DNA of 64,000 nucleotides, from NCBI GenBank assembly GCA_019915135.1, contig JAHLMK010000001.1:4526001-4590000 (forward strand), written 5' to 3'. This document shows positions 10,382 to 20,832 of this stretch, in pieces. Made by a program: the position numbers and the translations under genes. Position 1 is the stretch's first letter. Every line of letters starts with the position of its first letter. The notes beneath the pieces were generated by a model. That model saw only the letters and a program-made list of their open reading frames with translations. It did no database searches and was not told the DNA's origin. This DNA comes from Strobilurus pachycystidiatus. Its lineage: Eukaryota > Basidiomycota > Agaricomycetes > Agaricales > Physalacriaceae.

Positions 10382-13300
10382 ATGTCTCAGTCTGGCCTCC
10401 AAAGATACGCCGAGCTTATTAGGAGCGCCAAAACCGCAACGGCGCTGGTGAATGCTTTTGATCTGACCTACGACAGCAGGTCAGCGGTGTATCAATACGA
10501 TGGTAAGCTCCTCTTCTTCGGTTGTTCAGCGGTCTGACATTCTACTGTAGTCGGTGAGACGGCTCCTACGGGATACTGGATAATCTGCCTAACGCTCACC
10601 AGAGCTGACACCCCAGTGGTCTCCGCCTCCCGGCAAGCCCATCAGAATCGGTATCACGAAGGCTACCGAGCTTGTGATGCGCTTGCAAACCGAAATTGCT
10701 CCCAGAGCCTTCCCACACGTCGGAGGTTGGAGTTTCTCGACTATCCAGCTTTTATTTCTAACCCGCTTCCAGTATTCGATGGACGCAAGAACTTGTTTTC
10801 TTGGCATCAATATCAGATCACCACCCTCCAGGCAAGTGTACGAAAGCTGCATCTCACATAGCACTGATATTCGTTTCAGGAGGACGTTCCTTTGGACGCG
10901 AGATCTGGCAATAGTAGTAACAGGCCTCCCAAGATCGTTCGAATCCGAGTGACTTTTGTCAAGAGTGTCGAAATGAGGTACGGACGTGTGCGATCTTTTG
11001 ATTGAGACTCCTCACCATCTGCTAAGTGTTATACGAGCACTCCTAGCTGAGGATTCACGGGCTGCAGAGCCAGCTCTCGAGGCTATGAACATGCTCAATA
11101 TGTCTGTCCAGGCCTATCCCAGACTGTATGCTCACTCACCTGTCAGCACCAATATTTAAAGCTCACTCGCCTTTGCAGGAACAATAGGCTCACCAAGGGA
11201 GCTGCATTCTACGTCCCGGAGGGCAAAAGTGAGTCGACAGTGTCACCTTTTCTGACACGATATACAAATGTCTCTGAAAATAGAACAATCTCAAAACCTC
11301 GGACCCTTCGAGTTATGGCACGGTTATACACAGTACTGTGCTCTGCTCTCGGTCATAGTTCGATCGCTCACTATCACTCAATAACAGAACAGTTCGTCTC
11401 ACACGGTCGGGTCCTATATTGAACGTCGACATTACGGTCGGCATCGTGTCAGTATCATTATTCGTGAAAAATTGCTGATTGTTCTTCTGACGGCACTGGC
11501 GCAGAATCCCTAAACTAACTCTCGAGGCACTCGGTGTCGCGTTCCTACGCTTCAGGCAACCGCGCGATCTTGACAGGCTCCGCGAGCGCGACCCCGACTT
11601 TATTCGCCTCAAACAGGTTATCACGGCGATCAAGGTCTGCACCACCTATGGTCGAGAGAGTCGACCACGTAAACCGCGCGGCCTGGTTTCCAACTGTGGC
11701 GCTGTGTCCTTTGATAACAAGGAGGGGCGCACGGTGACAGTTGCTGTAAGTGTTGTGTTTCTATATCCGTTGTCACAGTTCTCACGTCCTACAACAGCAA
11801 CATTTTCAGTCAACATATAACAAGTCAATTCGACCGGGAGAGCTCGGTGTTAAGTTTGCTCAAGGCGCCGTCATTCCGCTTTCGTGCCTGGGAACCGTTG
11901 AACAGCTGTTCCCCGTGCGTTATCGTCGATAGTTTCGGTGTTTCAGTGCTCATAATGCCCTCATTAGAACCAAGCGTCCCCAGAAATACTGCGTGAGATA
12001 CTTACTTTCATACCGGCAAACCCGGCTGAACGTCTGCGCGCGATCCAAAATGGCTGGAGCCAGCTTGGTCATGTCAAATCTGAGTTTATCGAGAGCGCAG
12101 GTATCCGCATCCAACCTCAACCAAAGACAGTACAAGGCCGACTACTCCCACGGCCGACCATGATATTTGGTAATAATAACATGAAGGCCCAGCATGTAAG
12201 TACCGGGACATGTCGCTGCCGTATTGACTTGAACTAACCGTACTTTCGAGGCTGGTAAATGGGACATGATGCGCAAGACATTACATACACCCGCCGTTGT
12301 CAGGGCCTGGTGTGTCGTGGACTTTTCTCAGCAGCCGCGCGACCGCAACACTGTGCAAACTTTTTGCGCAGAGTTAGCGATAGCCATGCGTGCTCTAGGT
12401 ACGTGATCTTCCTTCCGCCTTCAGAGGCTCCACTTACATTCTTCCAGGGATGAGTGCGTCCTTCCTTGTCACACTGCTGTTATCTTGGTGACTGATTTGA
12501 AACTTACAGCGATCCCAGGCGATCCCAGGCTCTATCATGAGAACCCACAACAACATCATGGCGTCGCAGGGGCAAGTCGAGCAGGGTTCTTTCTCTCGTT
12601 GTGGAGTCGCTGATTGGGCTACCGTATGATTCAGGTCCTCATGAGGTGTGGCAAGGAGGTCGAACCCGATCTCATGGTTGTTATCCTGCCCGAAAATGCT
12701 GCGGACTTGTATACAGCTGTGAAGCGTTTCGGCGACGTGACCGTCGGGGTCGCAACACAATGTGTTGTGGGTATTCATTCCTTCGACGCCCTTTCCTGAT
12801 TATACTCACTTTTCCTCAGCGCTGGAGCAGCAAGCTGGCAAGAAGTGTCATCGATCGTAAGGTGAATCAGTATCACAACAATCTTATTCTCAAGTATGCC
12901 GACTGTTGATTTTATTGCTATATTTGCTGAGCTCGTCGCAGAATCAACGCGAAACTATTCGGTTGCTCGTTCGTACCTAACGATGTATCTATGGAATTCT
13001 TCAAGGGTGCCCCGACGATGGTTCTAGGTCAGTTGGTGCTGCCCGTATCATATGCTGTCTGACAGAAGCGACTGACAAACCTGTTGAAAGGTGCCGATGT
13101 CAGTCATCCTGGACCTGGAAGCACTCTCCCATCTGTTGCCTCCGTGGTCGCGTCTGTGGACCATCTGGGAGCGCAATACACAGCTCGGATAGAACTCCAG
13201 CAATCGCGGGTTGAGATCATTCAGAAACTAGAGGAAATGGTTGTTGTAAGTCTTTCTTTGCAGCTCCGAAAGTCGATACTCAAAAGGTACTGCAGAGCTG

Positions 13301-14346
13301 CTTGGAGACTTTCGCGAAGAGGAACAATAATGTGGCTCCTGCTCGACTGATTTTCTATCGCGATGGCGTGTCAGAGGGCGAGTTCAATCAGGTTTTGCGT
13401 GAGGAAGTGGACAAGAAACTGTATAGTAAGAACCGTCACTTTCTTCCTCTGTGCACCATGCCGATGGTCGTCCGCGCAGGTGCTGTCAAGACCTTCTATA
13501 AGCCCAGAAACTTGAGACCTCCCTTGGTCACGTTCATTGTGGTCACAAAGCGGCATCACATTCGCTTCATTCCGAAGGGCAGAGAGAATGAAGACGAGTC
13601 ACGGAATTGTCAGTCAGGCTTTGTTGTGGAACAGGGTACGTACAGTGTAGTCCATTCCCCAGACACGGCCTCAATGATCTACAGATTTGCGTGGACCTCT
13701 TCGCGACGATTTCTATCTGCAATCGCAGGTAGGATTGAAAGGGAGTAAGTGATTATCTGTCAGAACCGTGAGTGGATGGGTATTCAGGTGTTGTCTTCTC
13801 TTCAGCATCTGTTCCGGGTCACTACACAATCCTCCGTGACGATATTTACAAGCCGGCATTCAACAACGACAGGTCTGTGGCTTTCTTTTATCAACCTCGC
13901 ACTGGCCTCACTCAAGTCTCGCTAGCGAACTCGCAAGACAGGCCATCGAACAGTTCACGTTCGTTCAATTCTCTTACGCTGATAGGATTTTCATCTGATC
14001 ACGGATGCCAGATACACGCTGTGTCACAACTACTCTCGTGCAACGCGTTCGGTCAGGATCCCAGCCCCCGTTTACTGTGCGTCTTTTCGATTTGTACTGC
14101 CACTCGGACGCTAATTTGAACGTATGTGCAGATGCCGATGTATGTCACCGCTCTCGAAGTCTGAGCTGTTTACTGATCATACACGTCGTTCAGCTTGTCT
14201 GTCGCCGTGCTAAATTCCACCTGGATCTCGAGAGCATGGATCGCCAATCGGTTCAGTCCGGAGGGAGTGATTTAGATCTCGAATATTATCGCCAGCATTT
14301 CCAACCCTTGCATGCCTCGATGAAGGAACGCATGTTCTTCGTCTGA
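10382..14346 (+). CDS. Argonaute (small-RNA-guided slicer), 27 exons
   Basis: RNA-silencing effector of the QDE-2/AGO1 type. My 27-exon model sums to 2568 nt, 855 residues. Domains in order: N domain (VYQYDVELTP, VFDGRKNLF), linker 1 with ELWHGYTQ and PILNVDITV, PAZ (about 280-420), linker 2 (PAERLRAIQNGWSQL), MID (ALGMTIPGDP, PDLMVVILPENAADLYTAVK) and PIWI. The slicer tetrad residues are visible: Asp in GADVSHPG, Asp in FYRDGVSEGEF, His in YTLCHNYSRATRSV, plus a candidate glutamate in RVEIIQKLEE, so the protein looks catalytically competent. The C-terminus MFFV replaces the usual MYFA/V. Very small exons are needed to keep conserved motifs: 10551-10553 (3 nt), 12448-12453 (6 nt), 13938-13958 (21 nt) and 14132-14139 (8 nt). 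Two introns have GC donors (10832 and 12572). Small exons and exact boundaries are inference without transcripts. Confidence 0.93.
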
Positions 14347-14618
14347 AGCTAAATCCGATGTTACAATGTATCTCTTGCAATGTATTTTCTCTATGTACTT
14401 GTATGTACTGTACTATTCTCGAAATTCGAAATGTTTGTTGTTGAAGGTTGTTGATCTGTTTGCCGCGCCTGCTGACACTTGCGGAGGTTGTCATCACGGT
14501 CGGACAACCACGGTCTCGTCTTTGCCTTGGCGTCCGCAACCGCTGCTGGCACAGCACTTCCTTCTCCCCTCCCCTGCACCCTGCCACACACATCTGACCG
14601 GCTTGTTTCCGCTACGAA

Positions 14619-15469
14619 ATGAACAAGGGATGGTTCAACCTCGAGTCGGCCACCAGCGTCGTACCCGAAACTCAGTTCTTTGAAGGAGATTCGGCGTTCA
14701 AGTTTTTGGGATTATCGCGCAAGGCGCGGCTGTACGGTTTTGCTGGATGGTGAGCATGTCGTTCGGGCTTAGGACCTGTACTAAGTGATTATAGTCTCAT
14801 CGTTGGCTTCGTTCTGAGCGTGAGTGTATACATCTCGGGGGGACGTGGCTCTCATCATCCGCCAACGACTAGATATTGGGCTCAGTCATGCTGTTTATTG
14901 GACTGACGGGCATCTTTGCTCGTGCGTGGAACGTTTTAAACCTCCCTGTTCACTGTCCAATGAAGCTGTTACAGTGCTATATGTTCTGGGAACCATTGTC
15001 TCGCTCGTCGGCACAGGCTTTTTAATCGGGGTGAGTCGCGGCCAAGCCGGTACTAGGGCGACATTCAGAGCGCTGACGCCTCCACCAGTTCCTTAAACAG
15101 CTCAAACTTGTGCGTAGCGCCACCTCTCAGTGTATTACCAGCCTATAATACTCCTTTTTCCAGATGCTGAAGCCAGTGCGCGTCGTCGCCTCTTTCGTGC
15201 TCTTGGCGTCCATCGTCCTCGTTTTCATTGGCGCATTTGTCTTGGACAGCGACGTGCGTGACTCGTGGTTTCTTGAAGCGCTATCTCCTAATGTTTCTCT
15301 CTCAGATCTTATGCTTAAGTAGGCACCACATTTTTGCCTCGTGTCACCCATTCCCTGACATCCCCTCCCAGTTTTCGTCATTATTCAGTATCTCGCGTAC
15401 ACTTGGTACACCCTCTCGTATATTCCCTACGCCCGAGCAGCCGTCACCAAGGCTGTCGGACTTGGCTGA
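14619..15469 (+). CDS. SFT2: SFT2-type vesicle transport protein
   Basis: Four-helix Golgi membrane protein of the Got1/Sft2 family, which helps fusion of endosome-derived vesicles with the Golgi. Eight exons (14619-14749, 14795-14823, 14886-14921, 14975-15030, 15089-15109, 15164-15253, 15306-15318, 15372-15469) sum to 474 nt, 157 residues, a normal length. Seen in the sequence are the soluble N-terminus ending FKFLGLSRKARLYGF, then helices VGFVLSVIMLFIGLTGIFAL, LGTIVSLVGTGFLIG, the FLKQLKLMLKPVRVVAS loop, ASIVLVFIGAFV and the C-terminal YLAYTWYTLSYIPYAR block that is diagnostic of Sft2. Three internal exons are 13, 21 and 29 nt long. It is convergent with glyoxalase II; the two stops are 165 bp apart. 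Confidence 0.9.
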
Positions 15470-15633
15470 TCGCCAAAAACACTTTTACTCTCTCAGGCCC
15501 GTCTACGTCAGGTTAATATAGGATCAATTCATCACTGTTCTTGCTAGTAACGTCTTTAAATCATGCTATCTTACAGACTCGCCCTTACGCTGCCATAACT
15601 TCAGTCATTGTCACAAGAGACACCTTGCATGAT

Positions 15634-16712
15634 TCACCCTCTGTTCTTCATCTCTCTGAGTTTGTTCATGACGGCACTCTCCGTTGTTTCACCAGTTGCG
15701 TTTCTGCATCGCCGTCAGGTCGTGGAACTGACAAAGAAACCGGTCAGACTTACAGAACGTCATCATTTCCCAGGCGCATGAAAACGTTCCACTCCTTCTC
15801 ATCACCAATCGTTGTTAAGCCAGTGGTGATCTTGTTCTCTTTCACAAGAGTCCCGAGCCGCGCAATGGCAGGGCTGTTGGGCTCAATCTTCTTTGCAAAG
15901 GCGAGATTTCCGGCGGTGTACTCATGGCCGACGTGAACGACGGTCTCGTTGGGAAGCGTCCCCAGGTAGGAGAGGGCCGCGTTCATTTCGTCACCAGTCC
16001 CCTCGAAAAATCGCCCGCAACCCGCGATGAAGAGGGTATCGCCTGTGAAGACTCCACCAGGGTGTTCTTTGTGAATTGCATCGGTCACATAGTAACAAAT
16101 GGAATCTTGTGTATGACAAGGGGTGGCCAGACATCTACGTTGACACTGTCAGTAGCATAATCCAGTCGAGACACTAATCTGACTTGCTTGACATTGATGT
16201 TGCCTATGGTGAATTCGTCCTTGTCTTTGACGAGGTCGGTCAAGGCTGGGACCTTCGAGCTGCCTCCGTAGATGGGAACACCGGGATATCTAGATGCCTA
16301 CGAGACATTAATATGAGACAGGTCTTTGAAAGCGCGTTCGCCAAGCTCACAAATTTCTGTAGGTTTATCAGACTTCACATGTCAGATTAGTAGTCTGCTT
16401 GATCACCTACTTCATTCCCCCCACTGTGATCAAAGTGGTGATGGGTCGTGATACCAGCGACGATCTTCACATCTAAAAATTGATTCAATCTCTGTGTCGC
16501 TAGCAACAAACACAGGAGGACGAACTGTTAAATTCCGCGGCGGACGTGACTCGCCCTACGTCGTATGGGTCTACTGCAGCCGCGGTTTGCGACGCCTCGT
16601 CGATGAGCAAGTACGCATAGTTGTCCTCGCGGACTGGTACTGGCACTACTTTCATTCTCGAGAGATTGCCTGAGTTTCGAGCGAGGGTGGAGGCTAAACG
16701 GAAAGGTTGCAT
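15634..16712 (-). CDS. GLO2: Glyoxalase II (hydroxyacylglutathione hydrolase)
   Basis: Metallo-beta-lactamase-fold thioesterase that hydrolyses S-D-lactoylglutathione to D-lactate and glutathione, the second step of methylglyoxal detoxification. The binuclear metal site is visible: THHHFDHSGG in the third coding block, GHEYTAGN (His) and the Asp of FTGDTLFIAGCGRFFEG. VDPYDV, YGGSSKVPALTDLVKD and the C-terminal MNKLREMKNRG helix also match the family. The ATG at 16712 opens MQPFRLASTLARNSGNLSR, an Arg/Ser-rich leader without acids like a mitochondrial presequence. A second ATG directly follows (MKVVPVPVRED), the usual start of cytosolic forms, so dual targeting by alternative starts is plausible. 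The intron after AAEFN (50 nt, GTTCGT donor) was placed by family spacing to NVKIVAG. Confidence 0.9.
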
Positions 16713-17230
16713 ACCCCAGGTGTGAGCTGCCGTCGCGCGATGACACAATGATCGAATCAGCAGTTTTGAATGATGTGATTGCTCGCTTGATGCCGTGTCG
16801 AATCGCACTGCAGTTGACTTACTTATAACAGACAAGGAAACTGCAAGTGTCGCGTTCATCGCCCCCGTTTTGATGTGGACAGCTACTTGCCATTGAAACC
16901 AATTTCTCTTCTTTCTTCTTTCCTTCATCTTCCTTGCTCATTTCTGCCGTTCGACACGGCTTGTGCAGAGCACCTGTTGTTATTATCCTTCCAATTTCTC
17001 TGATTCATGCCTACGATACGCGATGGGAGAGCTTCTGTAAGCATCTGTACTTTCTTCGGTATCAAAGAACTGACGGTCCGCTCGCACCTGATAGAATGAC
17101 CAACGAGATCTTCCAGAGGGACGCTGGTGGCTAGTTCATGCAGATGAGAAGAGAGATAGGCATATTGAGAATGAATGTCAAGGTCAGTCTTGCCTCCGAG
17201 ACTTGCACATGAGACTGACTACTTACAGGA
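16713..17230. other. Divergent intergenic region
   Basis: About 520 bp lie between the glyoxalase II start (minus) and the small membrane-protein frame (plus). Possible upstream exons of the latter may lie here: a GTCAGT donor near 17180 and a TTACAG acceptor at 17229 frame a 50-nt intron-like stretch. No upstream coding segment could be confirmed. Confidence 0.4.
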
Positions 17231-17662
17231 ATGTCTGCCAACTGTGTGGCGTCCCCACCTTCGGAACCAACAGCTTCTACCAGCGTTGAACAGCCCCCCA
17301 TACCCAACCAGTCCTCCAAACCCGACCACACGACCAAGACCCGATCAACGGGCCCAAACATTGCTATAATAGTCTCAGTGACTATACTTGTCGTCGGGCT
17401 CTTCGCCGTTCTCGGCTTCCTCTTCATACGCCGCTGGCGCAAACGACACTGCACCGCCCCTTCTGCCGAATTCATTGGCAACGAGAAGGCTCTGCGAGGG
17501 ATGCGGTCCTTCAAGAAGTCCTTGCGCCATAGTTTTCGCCGTTCCCGTACATCCAGACCGACCGACGGGTTTAGCAGGATCCCTAATCATCTCGAGACGC
17601 TGTTACCCACTCCTGCCGTGGCCCACACGTATGAGAAACGCCCACAGCCACCAGCCTTCTGA
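17231..17662 (+). CDS. Hypothetical single-pass membrane protein (possibly 5'-incomplete)
   Basis: No family recognised. The 143-codon frame begins MSANCVASPPSEPTASTSVE, a Ser/Thr/Pro-rich stretch likely to be extracellular. It is followed by one clear transmembrane helix, about residues 44-66 (NIAIIVSVTILVVGLFAVLG and onward), a stop-transfer RRWRKRH cluster and a basic, serine-rich cytoplasmic tail. This layout is that of the membrane-proximal end of many agaricomycete surface proteins, whose ectodomain lies in upstream exons. Because an acceptor-like TTACAG directly precedes the ATG, the true gene may extend 5'. No signal peptide is visible in the part modelled. Confidence 0.45.
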   Translation: MSANCVASPPSEPTASTSVEQPPIPNQSSKPDHTTKTRSTGPNIAIIVSVTILVVGLFAVLGFLFIRRWRKRHCTAPSAEFIGNEKALRGMRSFKKSLRHSFRRSRTSRPTDGFSRIPNHLETLLPTPAVAHTYEKRPQPPAF

Positions 17663-17975
17663 TATCAGACTCTCACAGCCGATCATGTTATGAATGGGTT
17701 CTTTGTTGATAGTACATTCAACCTAGGCCGTTATGCCCACATGCAAGAAGACTCTCATGGACCATGAGATAATGTATGCACTTACTATATTTATTATCAT
17801 TGTTGTGCCTGCTGTTCGATCCAGCCTACGCCTGCACGCTGTGAAGAGGTGGACTTTGATACGTGCTGCATCGTGATGCACTATCCTAGGAAGGGCATGG
17901 AGTTCAACGTTGATCAAACCAAACGACCAGTGATGAAATCTACCGAATACAGATACCAAAAATACAATATGAACG
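17663..17975. other. Convergent intergenic region
   Basis: These 313 bp lie between two convergent stops. I see only 3' untranslated-type sequence, including several AT-rich stretches suitable for polyadenylation, and no gene. Confidence 0.4.
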
Positions 17976-20567
17976 CTAATCAGTGAGAATAGCCTGTACA
18001 ACGTTCCCCACTCTGAGTTGCCTTAGATCGGTATACGTCTAACAAGAAGTCAGTATGATGTACCATTGAAAGAATCTCGAACGCTACACACCTGCCCACA
18101 TCCAACGAAAATAATAGGTTGTCCAGTAACATAGGTCATAGATAGTGCGGCGCCAACCTTGCATCGTAGTGTCAGTTTCATCTTCGTGGAAAATAATCAC
18201 AAGAGTGCTGACCTTGTCGTCCACGGTGTCCCACTTGGTGACGAGCATGCCATCGATGCCTCGGCCTTTTCCCATACCCCCGGCCGCAGACGAAAAGTCT
18301 TTCAATGCACGATCAAACTTGGTGAGTTGGTCGACAGCTTCATTACCAACGAGCGCCTCCCCGACGAATATAATCTTGTCCGGGTTATTGACCGAGACAA
18401 GCTGGACAACAGTTAAGTGAGACCGGACGAAGATAACGAGGAAGGTTCAAATTACCTTCGCCAACGCACGCATGAGAGGCTGTCGAGTACAGTGTCAATC
18501 ATGAACTCAAGTATTGACGAAAATGATGCAGACCTCATTATCCTGCATTCGGCCAGCGGTGTCGATTAGTACGACATCAAAATCGTTATCCTTGGCTGGC
18601 CAAATATTTCAGCAGGTCAGCACACAGGAAAAGAGCGGGCTCACCATATGAAATTGCCTCCCTGGCGATACCGGCTGCATCCTTGCCGTACCCTCGTTCA
18701 AACAGCTCAACTCGGCCTTTGCTATCCGTTGCCCCATTGACACCAAGCATGCTGAGATTCCTTACGTGCACGCGCAGTTGTTCCACGGCACCACTTCTGT
18801 AATTGAGATGAGAATCACACCCGATAGCACCATGCAACGGGAACTGAGACGAACCGGAAGGTGTCGCATGCCGCTATCAGCACGCGTAGACCGTTCTGAA
18901 TGAGCCAAAAGCAGACTTTGGATAAATTCGTGCTCTTGCCCACTCCGTTAACACCGACAAACGTGATGGAGTAAGGCATGCGCTGATGATTTGAGGGAAG
19001 GGGTGACGAGAGTTTGTTGCGGATGGAGAGGAGAAGATCAGTGGAGGTTTTGGGTGTCAAGATGCGCGTAAGGGAGTTGGAAAGTGCCAGCCGAACAGCA
19101 GCAGTCGTCGCTATAGGATACCAATGTCAATATGCGATCCAGAAAACGAATGTGTACGGTGCTTACTTTGGAAACTTCCGGCTTTCTTGCCTAACAAGTT
19201 CTCCCCAACACCTTCACAGACCTTATCGGCTATCTCTTTAGCGACGTTCTTCTTCATGAGGTGCTGTTTCATAGCTTCAAGGACAGGCTGCAAATCTGCC
19301 TCTGTGAACGTCTTCGATCCCGTCAAACGCGCGAAGATGGACCCAAGCGTGCCCAGAGAGCCTGTCTCGGTGTCCTGCTTTTTGGAGCGCGCTGAACTCA
19401 ATATGTTTTGGATTTTATCGTCCTCAGCCTGGTCAGCTTTGCGTGACGGTTCCCAGTCGGCGACAGTGTACATTCCATCCTTGACCGTGCCCAATGCATC
19501 CTGGTCGACAAGACCAGCGAGATCATGCGACCGACCGGGTCCGTCCTCGGCCTTGTCGACGCTATAATCGAGAACTTCCATGTCTTGGTCTGTAGGTACC
19601 GAATCTCCCCATTTGCGTTGGACTTTGGCTTTGGATTTGCGCTTAGCAGGGGCTTCGGAGCTGGTCATTTATAAGAGACTAGATCTCCAGAGGAAAGTGG
19701 ACTGAAGACTTACTCGGAGCTTTGCGCGCTCTCGGCTGCGTGCACTACTCGTCCGCCACCTCCCCTGCCACCACGTCGTCCGCCACGACCACGAAGACGT
19801 GCTTTGAGAGCCTGAACGTTCCGAGATATCTGTTGTTCATCCAAAGGATCGTCGGTTTGCTGAGAAGGTACTGAAAGAGATGGTGGTCAATATACAGCAT
19901 GCCAAGCGCGACGTAGAAGCTCATACTCGTGCTCTGATCGTCAGAAGGCGACGAAACCTCTTCCTCGGAGACAAGTGACTTGATGGGAGCTCGGTTCCGG
20001 GAGCTACGATCCTGTGTGGAGATGAGAGGAGGCTTATAATTCGAAATGTAGTGCACACACCTGTGCCTCCAATTTGCTCAAAAGGCGGTCAAACGTCTTG
20101 TCCCATCCTTCGAGAGCCTTGGATATATCCCACGTCGCGGCGGCGAGCTTCTCAGTGGCCAGAGCGGCACCACTGTTCACCGAATGGAGTGACGCAACAA
20201 ACGCAGTCAAAAAGGGCCGATACAGTTCCACAAAGAGCGTCTTGAGCGCGTCGAGAAGCTCATCCACGTATGCAAGTTGAAGGATGCGCTGATAGGCCAC
20301 GACGAATATCAGCTCGAGGTCGTTGAAGAATGTCCATTTGACCGCGTAACCGCTCTTCTCGTACTTTTCCTCGGTGGTGCGGCCTTCGATGAGCGCTTCA
20401 CGAATGAGGGAGTTCACGGGCGATGACTGCGAGGAAGCGAGATTGGCGGCCTCAGGGGTGAAGGATCTTGACCACAAAACAAGTCCACCTAAGCAAGTTG
20501 AATGGTAACGAAAGAGAAGCATGGAAAGCAGCACACCCTTATGAGAAATGGAGCAATGATCCAGCAT
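17976..20567 (-). CDS. SRP101: Signal recognition particle receptor subunit alpha
   Basis: GTPase docking protein (SRPRA/Srp101) that receives SRP-ribosome complexes at the ER membrane. The N-terminal SRX domain (MLDHCSISHKGGLVLWSRSF, then VNSLIREALIEGRT and the LELIFVVAYQRILQLAYVDE region) binds the beta subunit. A charged linker carries an Arg/Gly-rich stretch (RGRGGRRGGRGGGG). The NG domain follows: four-helix N part (SKTFTEADLQPVLEAMKQHL), P-loop GVNGVGKSTNLSK, AACDTFRSGAVEQL, DTAGRMQDNEPLMRAL, the specificity motif as TKWDTVDDKVGAAL (TKFDT is usual) and the closing loop VGCGQTYTDLRQL. The last residues VVQAILTD match the family end. About nine short introns are implied. The ATG at 20567 is chosen because the SRX domain starts immediately. 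Confidence 0.93.
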
Positions 20568-20832
20568 TGGTGAATCCCTGCGTTATGAGTCCTTCGACGG
20601 CGTAAAGAGTACAGATAGAATGAGAACGATAGGACGTGTTTATCAAGAGCAGTGATGGTTAGCGGCGAAGGACGGTGGTGGGCGGCATATGCCGTATTCA
20701 TCATTGCGCCTCGCCGCCGCGGCCTCGGCCAATTCATGTTCACCTCATCATCTGTAACTGTTACTGAACAGAGCTGCACCATGCAAAATATTGGTATTGA
20801 GATAAGAGAATGAACCGAGCAATGAAAGCAAG

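Noticed and set aside
10934..10950. GTTCGAATCC tRNA B-box-like sequence (also near 58026 and 39188)
   Set aside because: All three lie inside well-supported coding exons (Argonaute, M13, EDC4-like) and no A box or cloverleaf can be drawn around them.
12510..12529. Direct repeat CGATCCCAGG x2
   Set aside because: Short duplication inside an Argonaute exon coding for TIPGDPR; no sign of an insertion footprint.
16934..17134. Frame resembling a signal peptide upstream of the small membrane protein
   Set aside because: It starts with TTG rather than ATG and cannot be spliced in phase to the downstream frame.
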